A stretch of 64,000 bases of DNA from Tetragonia tetragonoides (Eukaryota > Streptophyta > Magnoliopsida > Caryophyllales > Aizoaceae): the NCBI GenBank assembly GCA_038025085.1, contig CM076146.1, positions 21,089,001-21,153,000 of the forward strand. Direction: 5' to 3'. Positions 32,002-43,356 of the stretch are shown here, piece by piece. Numbering within the stretch: position 1 is the first letter of the stretch; each line of letters begins with the position of its first letter. The notes beneath the pieces are model-generated. The model was given only the letters and a program-made list of their open reading frames with translations, did no database searches and had not been told where the DNA came from. A program made the position numbers and the translations under genes.

Positions 32002-34881
32002 TGTAATACCCCGTATTATTATTCATTTTATAATAATAATTACTTAAAAAGAAAATGCGAATTTGGATTTAAAATATTAATTTGGCTCATGATTTAAAAT
32101 GCCTAATTAATGTATGGGTTGCTTTGGATCCAATTAAATTAATTGGGCGAAAATAAAAGAAAGAAATTAGGCTTGATTATTTTCGGATTGGCCGAAAACA
32201 ATCAAGGCCTAATTAGGGCCATTATTTTTGGCCAAGAGCCGAAATTATGGAGCAAGATCAGTTTTTATTTTGTGAAAATTATTTCCTAAAAAAGTGGATT
32301 TTGAGAGGGTTTGACTGGTTATTAGTTTGGGAAGTTGAAGGAGAAAAGAAAGGAGTAGAATTAGGGATTTGGTTTCCTAATTGGACTCAACTTCCTCACT
32401 CATCAACTTAACCTAGAGAAAACAAAAAAACGGCACTCATCTCTCACTCTCTCAAACTCACGCACGACACCAAGATCAAAAGAAGAGAAGTTCATCACTC
32501 TCTCACAATTCATTCTTTGCTCAGTTTTAATCCTTGATTTTTAAGTAAGTGTTCTAAACTTGTTTTCTTTGATTATTAAAAGCTTTTAAATTCAATTTAA
32601 GTATGAGTTTTATGAACCCTAATTTTGTATGAGTAAACCCTAATTTAGTTTTTCCTAGGGTTTGCTAGATTCTATTATTTTTGCATGATAGAATCATGAT
32701 TAGGGTTTGGGTTGTTGTTTTATTGAACTGAATCAAAGTTTGAGTTCAAAAGGTTAGATCTTTGTAATTTAATTAAATCTAGAAATTTATTAATTGTGGA
32801 TTTAATTAGATTAGGGTTTGTTAAATTTGATTAACCAAAAAAAAAAAGAAGGTTTTGGGTGGTGGAACACGGCAGGGCCATGTACTGCACACGGCAGCAC
32901 CCTGCCGTGTTGCAGTCGGCAGCACCGAGCTGCTGGCCGTGCGGCCTGCGGCGGCTGCCCGACGCCATCAGCCACCGCTGGCGGTGGTCAGCGGTGGTGA
33001 TGAGTGGTTGATGATGGTGGTGTTTTGGTGTTGACTTATTTTGACTTGTTGACTTGTTTTTAAGGTTTTGGAAAGTTTTCTAATTTAGTTGTCTAAATTA
33101 TTTTTTTGGAAACTTTGAGCATGCGTGAGTAACAAAAATTCCAGCAACTTAACTAATTTAATTAAGAGTACTAAATCATCTTTAAAGTTTAATAAAGTGG
33201 TTTAGAAGTCAAGGTATTGAATATTGTTGTATTGTGGATTTGTTAGGGCCCGTTGACCGCGCTTGAAACGTAAGGAGCTTACGTTGTTTGCTTGTTGGAC
33301 TTGCCTTATTATAAAGGTAATTCATGTCTAGATGAATTATGAAATCTCTTTGTCATAATTCATATCTATTCGGATTTGTATTCATTTGTCTAGTAGTGGA
33401 TTGAGAATGTGAATTCATATTTGGACTTGTGAGTATTTTAAAAAGGGATAATTAATGTTTATTTCCTTGTGATAATTCGTATAGAATTATATGTTAGTGA
33501 ATGCATGTATAATGTTGAAAATTCACTTTGTGTAGCAATGTCTACTTGTGTATATTCATGTGAGGAGATGCATGTTTTGTTATTGGTTTTTGAACGAAAA
33601 TTATGTTAGTAATTGTTCAATTGGAGTATAGCTTGAAATTGCTATTTTTGGTATCATGTTAGTAAGCATGTGAATCATGTTAGAAGCATGTTACTTCAAT
33701 AAGTTGAAATGAACTTTGACTATTGAATTAGGTGGTTTTGAATTGAGGCCTAGATGCCATTCATGTAAAATTTGCCATCGGAAATTGTAACCATATTGTG
33801 TTACTTGAGTGCCAAGATTATGTGTATTACTTGTTATGTGATCACCAAATTAAATTGAATTGAGAGTTAAGACTTCTTTGGTAATGGATCCACCGAAGGA
33901 GGCGAATGGGAATTTGTCACTTGTTACGTTGAGTGGTTCCATTGGTTATGGCCTCAATTTATTTAGTTAAATCTTGTATCCATACAAAGAGCAATTGGGC
34001 AAGTGAAGTTTTGTGGATGAAACTGTTCTTCTTGTAAACCTAAGGGTTGAGAGAGGGTATGCATACTTAGGAACATCTAGAAGTACTTCGGGAGTCATCT
34101 ATACTTCGGGACGGTTGATCCCTCTTTTTCCATTATTCACGGGACTAAGACCCTATTGAATTGACTGCGGTTGGTTTGACAATTCATGCGATTCTCTTCT
34201 CTCTAATGAACTTGGCTAATGGATAATAATAAAAATGAGATTTATTATTTGGTGATTATTGTGTCTTTAAGTTTAAAGCATGTTGTCTTTATTTTCTTAA
34301 AGTATGATCAGTATTTTTATTGGATTAAGTATATGGACTTAACTTTGAGATTGAAATGGATTATGTGGTTATGAATTACTCAGCGTAGCTGATTGGTTGT
34401 TTTTCTTTTTACTTGTGTTTGTTGCCCATTTCTCTTCAATGGTGGACCTATGATGAACCTATATGGAATTCGTCTATATGGGGGAGTAGATTGACAGGAT
34501 TTGTAGCTCAAGGAGTAGAGCGAAAAGGCGACAAAAGAAGATTGTAAATCTTCTAAGAACATTTATTTTATTGTTTAATTTGGAACTTCTTTTACTATTG
34601 GGATTTTATATTGTAATGAGATCAATTCTCTTGCATGAGAATTAATAAGTTTAATATTTCTATTTCATTTTGGATTATTTGTTTTAAGTTAGTTGGAAAA
34701 GATAGTTAATATTTAATTATCTAGTATGTATGTTTGTGATATATAACATTTGTTTTCTTTCTAGCCTTGTTTTTAATTTGAACATTAAATACGGCGGTAG
34801 CGCTTCGAATTTCTAGGGTTTTTCCGCTGCAACTCGTGATTTTAAATGGTTTTAAATTAGACGGAAGTTCGTGGTGTTACA
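32002..34881 (+). repeat. Element C 5' LTR
   Basis: 2880 bp, TGTAATACCCCG...GGTGTTACA. Highly similar to the 3' LTR, which lacks about 310 bp corresponding to 32108-32420. It contains a 12-bp-arm inverted repeat (aacacggcaggg 32866-32877, ccctgccgtgtt 32900-32911); the 3' LTR lost the right arm by deletion between CAGCACC repeats. No gene is inside. Confidence 0.95.
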
Positions 34882-34884
34882 AGT

Positions 34885-34896
34885 TGGTATCAGAGC
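34885..34896 (+). other. Element C primer-binding site (initiator tRNA-Met type)
   Basis: TGGTATCAGAGC three bases after the LTR end is the common plant primer-binding site complementary to the initiator methionine tRNA. Confidence 0.92.
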
Positions 34897-35095
34897 GTAT
34901 GTTACTGTCCCTAATATACGTTTTGATTGTAAAGTATGTCATTAAGACATATTCTTAGGATGAAAAACTTAAATAGACTTAAGTTATGTGAATAAAAGAT
35001 TTGTAAGCTGAAATGAGTTTAATTGTTCTTTTACTTGTTTTGGTATTATTTGAAGTACTCGAGTGAAGTACTAACGTGTTGTTTCCCGTTTGCAG

Positions 35096-35648
35096 ATGAG
35101 TCGTTCGCCCAGAGATCCACGAACTCTGCAATGAAAAGGGGACAAGAGTCTGCACGACTTCGAGTTCGAGGCGCGTGCGACCTTCAAGGAAGTATAACGA
35201 CTACCATGGAAACAAGTCTACCTTGAGGTCACAACGCATGAAGGCGTATGTTATGTACAAGGCTTTTGGGCATAACAAGATTTAGGAGGTTTTCAGAGAC
35301 AAGCTTCATGACGAGTGGGAGCAATCCTACGACACGGGAAGGCCGTTCAAGGAGAGCTTCGATTCTATCTTTAGTCGCGCTATGCTTTGGCCGAAGGATT
35401 ATTTCACGAAGCATCCTGGCATCATCGACAAGATCGACGAGATGAAGGAGCTTGCGTTGGTCAAATTTCAACGTAAGTTCAAATTTCCACCGAGTCCTGC
35501 GAAGAAGGACAAGGAGGAAGTGGTCGACGAGGCCAAGGAGCTCGAAAAGGATTTGTTCAATGAGATGGACCAGAGTCTCGATGAAATCTACCCGGAGACG
35601 CTCCAAGCGAAGCGCGCAAAGAAGCGCAAGGTCGCGAAGAAAGCATGA
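35096..35648 (+). pseudogene. Extra ORF between PBS and gag in element C
   Basis: ATG 35096 (MSRSPRDPRT) follows directly after CCCGTTTGCAG, a good splice acceptor. The first frame closes at 35132, but a second frame carries a continuous protein: SSSRRVRPSRKYNDYHGNKS, then FRDKLHDEWEQSYDTGRPFK, PKDYFTKHPGIIDKIDEMKE, and a lysine-rich, nuclear-localisation-like tail KRAKKRKVAKKA ending at 35648. One stop (near 35285) interrupts it. I do not recognise the family. Extra ORFs before gag have been reported in plant Ty3 elements. The charged middle could form a coiled coil. Confidence 0.65.
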
Positions 35649-36142
35649 TTCCTTAGTTTTGATTAGTTTTGATGGAGTAAACTATTTGAGACTTTATTTG
35701 GGCCTGCGAGCCATTTGTTTTGAAATTTATGTTTAGAATGTTAAAATTTTGCTTTACTTCATGCTTTGAGGCTTGGTTTGGACAAATACATGATTATTTG
35801 ATTTATGAGATGAAATTTTTTGCAAGAAATGTGTTATTTACTTGCTATTTGGAGCATGATCGAGTATTGTAAAAGCGCCTATGACAAAGGCATGGATGTT
35901 TCATTATGATTGTGATTTGTGTATTTTTGAGAAAGAATAAAGTCTATTGAAACCTGAGCTTGCTTGTACGCAAGAGTGTGATAAGGTCATGCTTGAATGC
36001 AATAAGTGCCTAGAGCCCTAGTTGGCTATTGAACATATATATGAGTTAAGTGTATATGTTAGTTGTGATTGTCACACATGAGTGTGATATGGGTAGCTAA
36101 TACTCTTTTTCTTTTGCTTTTGTTGATCTTTTAGGTTGCTAG
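35649..36142 (+). other. Spacer before gag, acceptor-like end
   Basis: AT-rich with no gene. It ends with a strong pyrimidine tract and TTTTAG about 10 bases before the gag ATG, a plausible 3' splice site. Confidence 0.5.
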
Positions 36143-36969
36143 ATGCCACCTAGAAGAAATAGACCAAGAGTCGAGGAATCTACTAGCTCGATGGGAGATA
36201 ATAACAACAACATCGGGAATGGGGAGGAAATGGCGCAAGCCTTATTAGCGCAACTTGCTCAGTCACAGCAAGCCCTGGCGCAGTCTAATGCATTCATCGC
36301 GCAGATGATGCAGAGGGAAGACACGAGGGTTACTGGGGGTGACAACCTCGCCGCAGTATCCAAGAAGATTAAAAGGCATAATCTGCCTGTATTTTAGGGG
36401 CGCGAGGATCCCTTACTTCTCGACGATTGGACGCGGGATTTGGAGAAAATCTTCGCAATAACTGGGTGTCCGGAGGCACTTAAGGTAGACAGTGCTATCT
36501 ATCTGTTCTGGAAGAAGGCAGATCGGTTGTGGACAACCAATGGTACCTCAATTAGAGCTCGATCGGGATTTAATTGGGAAATGTTCAAAACGGTTCTTCG
36601 AGAGGAGTTCTACCCAGAATATCTCCAGGTTCAGAAGTATAACGAGTTCTTGAACCTTATCCAAGGGAGGATGACTGTTTAGGAATATGCTGAAAAGTTT
36701 GACGACCATGCTCGTTTCGCGGGAGAATTAGTCTTTACGGAACGGCAGAGGGTCCGTAGATTCCAGAATGGGTTGTACTAGACCATTCGTGAGGCTTTTG
36801 AGGGTTATAAGTGTCAAACTGTGCAAGAGGCCTACAATCGTGAGGCAAATCAAGCTGCGATTTTTAAGCACCGAGAGGAGGTGACTGGGAAAAAGAGGAA
36901 GTTTGATGACCATCAGGGTAGTGGTGGTGAGAAGAGGGAGAAGTTCCGGGGAGGGAACAACCAAAATGG

Positions 36970-37035
<66 letters not shown>

Positions 37036-37172
37036 GGAGAATAACCACAACAAGGGTGGGAATTCCAAGAATGAAAATGGCAAGAGGGCAATGGAAATGG
37101 CCATAAGAACAATGGGGGTTGGAAGGGCAAACCCTACATTTGCAAGAGATGCAATAAGAATCACCCAGGGGT
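36143..37172 (+). pseudogene. Element C gag (capsid and nucleocapsid start)
   Basis: ATG 36143 (MPPRRNRPRVEESTSS). The capsid region has DDWTRDLEKIFAITGCPE, FNWEMFKTVLREEFYPE and EYAEKFDDHARFAGEL, typical of Ty3 gag. Three in-frame TAG codons (near 36395, 36680 and 36779) break it. A poly-asparagine tract of 21 AAC codons (36971-37033) precedes the zinc knuckle. A frame change near 37090 separates it from the nucleocapsid/protease frame. Confidence 0.88.
36971..37033. repeat. (AAC)21 microsatellite encoding poly-Asn in gag
   Basis: 63 bp of uninterrupted AAC repeats in the basic, asparagine-rich linker before the zinc knuckle. Confidence 0.95.
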
Positions 37173-40100
37173 AGATTGTGCGGGAAATAAGGTGAAGTGC
37201 TACACTTGTCAAGAGTTGGGGCATCGTTCTTTTGATTGTCCTCAGAAGGGAAAGATCATGAACAATTGTGGGGGCAACAACAATGTTCAAGCTCCTGCAG
37301 CTCAGGGTCAAAATGGGAACAACCAGGGTGGTAATCGGCAGATTGGGCTGAATGGACAGGCTGGAAATGTTCAGAACAATAATGGCAACCAGAACAGAAA
37401 TGGAGGTTGTTTGTTTGTGATGAATCAAGTACAGGCTGATGCGGCAAACAATGTGGTGACTGGTACGTTTCTTGTAAATTCTTTGCCTGCCTATGTATTA
37501 TTTGATTCTGGAGCATCACATTCATTCATATCTGAAAACTTTGTTAAGAAACATGGGATGGGATTAGTAGAGTCTTTCGAGACTAATATCGCCACTCCTA
37601 CTGAAGAGGTGGTATTGTGTAAAGTAGTGCATCCCAATGTTCGTGTGAACATTACAGGGTCTGACTTACCTGCAGAACTGATTGAGTTTCAATTGGGGGA
37701 TTTTGATGTCATTTTGGGGATGAACTGGCTCAACAAGTATAAAGCGAGAATCGATTGTAGCGAACAAAAGATATCGCTGAAAGGGCCAAGAGGTAATAGA
37801 ATCTCTTATAAAGGAATTGTCACTAAGGGAGGAATTGGGATTATTTCAATGTCAGTGGCGAAAAAGCACTTAGAGAAGGGATGTGAAGGATTTTTGTGTC
37901 ACATTCAGAATGTAGAGGGAATAGACGAGGAAATCTCAAAGATTGATGTGGTCAATGAGTTTCCGGATGTGGTTCCAAAGGAGATTCCTGGTATGCCACC
38001 AGTGAGGGATACTGTGTTTCCAATTGACCTAGTTCCTGGAATAAGTCCGATTTCGATGGCACCGTAAAGAATGGCACCTTTAGAGATGAAAGAGCTAAAG
38101 GAGCAATTGGAGGAGTTGTTAGAGAAGGGGTACATTAGACCTAGTAGTCTGCGTCTCTGCATTGACTATCGTGAGTTGAACAAGGTCACTGTCAAGAATA
38201 GGTATCCTCTACCTAGGATTGAAGACCTATTTGATCAACTCCAAGGGGCTGGAGTGTTTTCTAAGGTGGATTTGCGGTCTGGTTATCATCAGCTGAGGAT
38301 TGATGAGGTCGACATTGCGAAAACTGCCTTTAGGACAAGGTATGGGCATTATCAGTTTATTGTTATGCCATTTGGGTTAACTAATGCACCTTCTAAGTTT
38401 ATGGAGATGATGAATAACACCTTTAGACCATATCTGGATAGCTTTGTGGTCGTGTTTATTGATGATATTTTTGTGTATTCGAAAGACAAGGAGGAACACG
38501 CAAGACACTTCAGGACTGTCTTGGAAGTGTTGCGGAATGAGAAGTTGTACGCTAAACTCTCAAAGTGTGGGTTTTTGTTAGAGACTGTTGTTTTGACTAT
38601 AGTGTTAGTCTTGATTATGCGTTGCTATACACAGACAATGTTTATTATGCGCTTCTAAAAATGGGTTGGGATGTGTGCTTATGCAAAATGGCATAGTGGT
38701 TGCTTATGGCTCTCGCCTGTTGAAAGTGCATGAGAAGAACTACCCTACTCATGACATGGAGTTAGCTGATGTGATTTTTGCCTTGAAAATCTGGAGGCAT
38801 TACTTGTATGGAGCTCGTTGCAAGATCTTCACAGATCACAAGAGTTTGAAGTATATCTTCACTCAAAAGGAGTTGAATATGAGGCAACGGAGATGGCTTG
38901 AGTTGATATCTGAGTACAATCTAGATATTCAATATCACGAGGAAAAGGCCAATGTAGTGGCTGATGGGTTGAGTAGGAAGACTGTGAACAACATGATGGT
39001 GCTACCGTAGGACTTGTGTGAGGAATTCAGGAAGTTAGACTTAGAAGTTGTTCAACAAGGTGAGACTACAGTGTTGCTGAATGCATTTGTAGTCCGACCG
39101 TCAATCTATGATGAGATCCGACAGTTGCAAGTTCATGACCCGTTTCTGGAGGAGTTACGTGTCAAGATCAAGGAAGGAAAGCATCCTGAATATGAGATCC
39201 TTGATGATGGTACGATCAAGATGAAGGGGCGTTGGTGTGTACCAAACAATGCCGAGATAAAAAAGACAATTTTAGATGAGGCGCACGGAACTGCGTATTG
39301 TGTTCACCCATGTGGTGATAAGTTGTACTAAGACTTGAAACTTCAGTTTTGGTGGTCAAACATGAAGCGAGAGTGTGCTGAGTATGTGGCAAGATGTCTT
39401 ACTTGTCAAAATGTGAAGATCGAACACAGGAGGCCTAGAGGTCTTTTTCAATCGCTGGAAATTCTTGGATGGAAATGGGATTCAATCTCAATAGATTTCG
39501 TGACTGGATTACCAAAGACGAGATCTGGCAAGGACACTATTTGGGTTATTGTCGATTGACTGATGAAAACGGCGAGATTCATTACATTGAAGAAAACTTG
39601 GTCGATGGACCAACTCGCTGAGGCTTATGGGAAGGAAGTCTTGAGGTTACATGGAGTGCCTAAAGACATTAGGCAGGGATACGAGATTCTTGTCCAACTT
39701 TTGGGGCAAACTGCAAGATGCCTTTGGTACAAAGTTGAAATTTAGTACGACATTTCATCCTGCGACAGATGGTCAAATGGAGCGTACTATTCAGACATTG
39801 GAGGACATGTTGAGAGCTTATTCTCTGGAGATGAAGGACTCTTGGGAGAAGAGTTTACTTTTGATTGAGTTCTCCTACAATAATAGCTACCATGCGAGTA
39901 TTGGTAGAGCACCTTATGAGGCGTTGTATGGGAGGAAGTGTCGATCTCCTACGTGTTGGAACGACATAAGTGAGACCTTTGTTTTGGGTCCGGATTTTAT
40001 CCAAGAAACTGTGGTCAAGTGAAACTTGTCCAAGAGAAGATGAAAGCTGCAAAAGATAGACAGAAAGCCTCTGTAGATCAACATCGACAAATGGAGGAAT

Positions 40101-40555
40101 TCCTAGTTGGTGAGAAGGTACTTCTCAAAGTATCACCTACGCGCAGAGTTATGAGATTTGGGCACAAAGGGAAGCTTAGCCCAAAGTATATTGGACCCTA
40201 CGAGATTCTCGAAAGAGTTGGAGAGGTCGCTTATAGGCTTGCTATGCCTATGGATTTGGAGCAAGTGCACGATGTGTTCCACGTGTAACAACTCAAGAGA
40301 TATCACCACGATCCAAGTCATGTGCTGAATCCTGAAAAGGTTGTGTTAGATGACACACTTACCTATGAAGAGCAACCAGTTCGAGTCCTTGAGGAGCGAA
40401 CTAAACCTGTGAGGATTCTAGACGAGAAAACGAAGAAAACTCGTGCGTCTAGGATCAATCTTGTGAAAGTGTTGTGGGCTAACCACAAAGTCGAAGAGGC
40501 GACTTGGGAAACTGAGGGTGATATGCGCAAGTGTTATCCTCAACTGTTCGAATAA
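37173..40555 (+). pseudogene. Element C nucleocapsid, protease, RT, RNase H, integrase, chromodomain (broken)
   Basis: The replication polyprotein. CCHC knuckle CYTCQELGHRSFDC is at 37201-37242. Protease LFDSGASHSFIS is near 37500. RT runs from about 38070: [43 protein letters not shown], and catalytic [11 protein letters not shown] near 38455. Some residues at the RT start (38141-38147) and a larger RT-RNase H segment near 38580-38665 are deleted. RNase H has [41 protein letters not shown]. Integrase starts near 39090, with CLTC, DFVTGLP, GRDTRFLSNFW and GQMERTIQTLEDMLRA. The C-terminal chromodomain (NLVKVLWANHKVEEATWETE) ends at 40553-40555. Stops near 38065, 39329, 39557, 40019 and 40286 and a frame slip near 39675 inactivate it. 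Confidence 0.92.
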
Positions 40556-40819
40556 GGTATTTAACCTTAGTTTCGAGGTCGAAACCTTTTTAGGGGGGAA
40601 GGGTGTAACAATCCACAAAAGGAAAAGAAACAAAGACTAAAAAAACTCATTGCATTGCATTGCATCATGCTCATTTTGTTATTTGAAAAAGTTGTGAAAA
40701 TTTTTAAACATTCAAGTTACATCGTTGTGTATTGAACTTTGAAAGTGTGGTGGAAAAATATCGTTTTATGGAACTAGCTTCACTTTGTTGGTGATCTTAA
40801 GTTTTGAGGACGAAACTTC

Positions 40820-40836
40820 TTTTAAGGGGGTAAGGA
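40820..40836 (+). other. Element C polypurine tract
   Basis: TTTTAAGGGGGTAAGGA immediately before the 3' LTR, the plus-strand primer site. Bases 40556-40819 hold no gene. Confidence 0.75.
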
Positions 40837-43351
40837 TGTAATGCCCCGTATTATTATTCATTTTAGAATAATAAGTACTTAAAAAGAAAATGCAATTTTG
40901 GATTTAAAATATTAATTGGGCTCATGATTTAAAATGCCTAATCAGGAGCAAAAGAAAAGGCCACTCATCTCTCACTCTCTCAAACTCACGCACGACACCA
41001 GGAGCAAAAGAAGAGAAGTTCATCACTCTCTCACAATTCATTCTTTGCTCAGTTTTAATCCTTGATTTTCAAGTAGGTGTTCTAAACTTGTTTTCTTTGA
41101 TTATTAAAAGCTTTTAAATTCAATTCAAGTATGAGTTTTATGAACCCTAATTTTGTATGAGTAAACTTTAATTTAGTTTTGCCCAGGGTTTGCTAGATTC
41201 TATTATTTTTGCATGATAGGATCATGATTAGGGTTTGGGTTGTTGTTTTATTGAATTGAATCAAAGTTTGAGTTCAAAAGGTTAGATCTTTATAATTTAA
41301 TTAAATCTGAAAATTTATTAATTGTGGATTTAATTAGATTTAGGGTGGTGCAACACGGCAGGGCCGTGTACTGCACACGGTAGCACCGAGCTGCTGGCCG
41401 TGCGGCCAGCGGCAACTGCCCGGCGCCACCCGCCACCGCTGGCGGTGGTCAGCGGTGGTGATGAGTGGTTGATGATGGTGGTGTTTTGGTGTTTTGGTGT
41501 TGACTTGTTTTGACTTGTTGACTAGTTTTTAGGGTTTTGGAAAGTTTCCTAATTTAGTCGTGTAAATTGTTTTTTTAAAAACTTTGAGCCTGCATGAGTA
41601 ACGAAAATTCAAGCAACTTAATTAATTTAATTAAGGGTACTAAATCATCTTTAAAGTTTAATAAAGTGGTTTACAAGTCAAGGTATTGACTATTGTTGTA
41701 TTGGAAATTTGTTAGGGCCCGTTGATCGCGCTTGAAACGTAAGGAGCTTACGTTGTTTGCTTGTTGGACTTGCTTTATTTTAAAGTTAATTCATGTCTAG
41801 ATGAATTATGAAATCTCTTTGTCATATTTCATATCTATTGGGATTTGTATTCATTTGTCTATTATTGAATTGAGAATGTGACTTCACATTTGGACTTGTG
41901 AGTATTTCGAAAAGGGATAATTAATGTTTATTTCCTTGTGATAATTCGTATAGAATTATATGTTAGTGAATGCATGTATAATGTTGGAAATTCACTTTGT
42001 GTAGCAATGTTTACTTGTTTATATTCATGTGAGGAGATGCATGTTTTGTTATTGGTTTTTGAACGAAAATTAGGTTAATAATTGTTGAATTGGAGTATAG
42101 CTTGAAATTGCTATTTTTGGTATCATATTAGTGAGCATATGAATCATGTTAGAAGCATGTTACTTCAATAAGTTGAAATGAACTTTGACTATTGAATTAG
42201 GTGGTTTTGAATTGAGGCCTAGATGCCATTCATGTAAAATTTGCCATCGGAAATTGTAACCATATTGTGTTACTTGAGTGCCAAGATTATGTGTATTACT
42301 TGTTATGTGATCACCATATTAAATTGAATTGAGAGTTAAGACTTCTTTGATAATGGATCCACCAAAGGAGGCGAATGAGAATTTGTCACTTGTTACGTTG
42401 AGTGGTTCCATTGGTTATGGCCTCAATGTATTTAGTAAAAGCTTGTATCCATACAAAGAGCAATTGGGCAAGTGATGTTTTGTGGATGAAACTATTCTTC
42501 TTTTAAACCTAAGGGTTGAGAGAGGGTATGCATACTTAGGAACATCTAGAAGTACTTCGGGAGTCATCTATACTCCGGGACGGTTGATCCCTCTTTTTCC
42601 ATTGACACGGGACTAAGATCCTATTGAATCGACTGCGGTTAGTTTGACAATTCATGCGATTCTCTTCTCTCTAATGAGCTTGGCTAATGGATAATAATAA
42701 ATATGAGATTTATTATTTGGTGATTATTGTGTTTTTAAGTTTAAAGCATGTTGTCTTTATTTCCTTAAAGTATGATCACTATTTTTATTGGATTAAGTAT
42801 ATGGACTTAACTTGAAGATTAAAATGGATTATGTGGTTATGAATTACTCAGCGTAGCTGATTGGTTGTTTTTCTTTTTACTTGTGTTTGTTGTCCATTTC
42901 TCTTCAATGGTGGACCTATGATGAACCTATATGGAATTCGTCTATATGGGGGACTAGATTGACAGGAATTGTAGGTCAAAGAGTAGAGCTAGTGAGAAGG
43001 CGACAAAAGAAGATTGTAAATCTTCTAAGAACATTTATTTTTTGTTTAGTTTGGAACTTCTTTTACTATTGGGATTTTATATTGTAATGAGATTAATTCT
43101 CTTGCATGAGAATTAATAAGTTTAATATTTCTATTTCATTTGGATTATTTGTTTTAAGTTAGTTGGAAAAGATAGTTAATATTTAATTATCTAGTACGTA
43201 TGTTGGGGATATATAACATTTGTTTTCCTTCTAGCCTTGTATTTAATTTGAACCTTAAATACGGCGGTAGCGCTTCGAATTTCTAAGGTTTTTCCGCTGA
43301 AACTCGTGATTTTAAATGATTTTAAATTAGACGGAAATTCGGGGTGTTACA
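40837..43351 (+). repeat. Element C 3' LTR
   Basis: 2515 bp, TGTAATGCCCCG...GGTGTTACA. It is collinear with the 5' LTR apart from the missing ~310 bp near 40945, a ~25-bp deletion in the CGGCAGCACC region near 41377, and small indels. The 60 bases at 41709-41768 differ from 33241-33300 at one site. Confidence 0.95.
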
Positions 43352-43356
43352 CCATC

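Larger units (their letters stand above)
32002..43351 (+). mobile_element. Element C, chromodomain Ty3 element (Tekay-like), 11.35 kb
   Basis: LTRs at 32002-34881 and 40837-43351, with a perfect target duplication CCATC at 31997-32001 and 43352-43356. Order: LTR, PBS, extra ORF, gag, protease, RT, RNase H, integrase, chromodomain, polypurine tract, LTR. The C-terminal chromodomain and very long LTRs fit the Tekay chromovirus clade. It is inserted in an exon of antisense gene 2 of element B. Confidence 0.93.

Noticed and set aside
32620..32660. Telomere-like ACCCTAA motifs
   Set aside because: Only a few isolated AACCCTAA-type units in an LTR; not a tandem telomeric array.
36728..37428. Minus-strand frames rich in poly-Leu, poly-Val or poly-Cys
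   Set aside because: Shadows of the AAC microsatellite and the gag coding strand.
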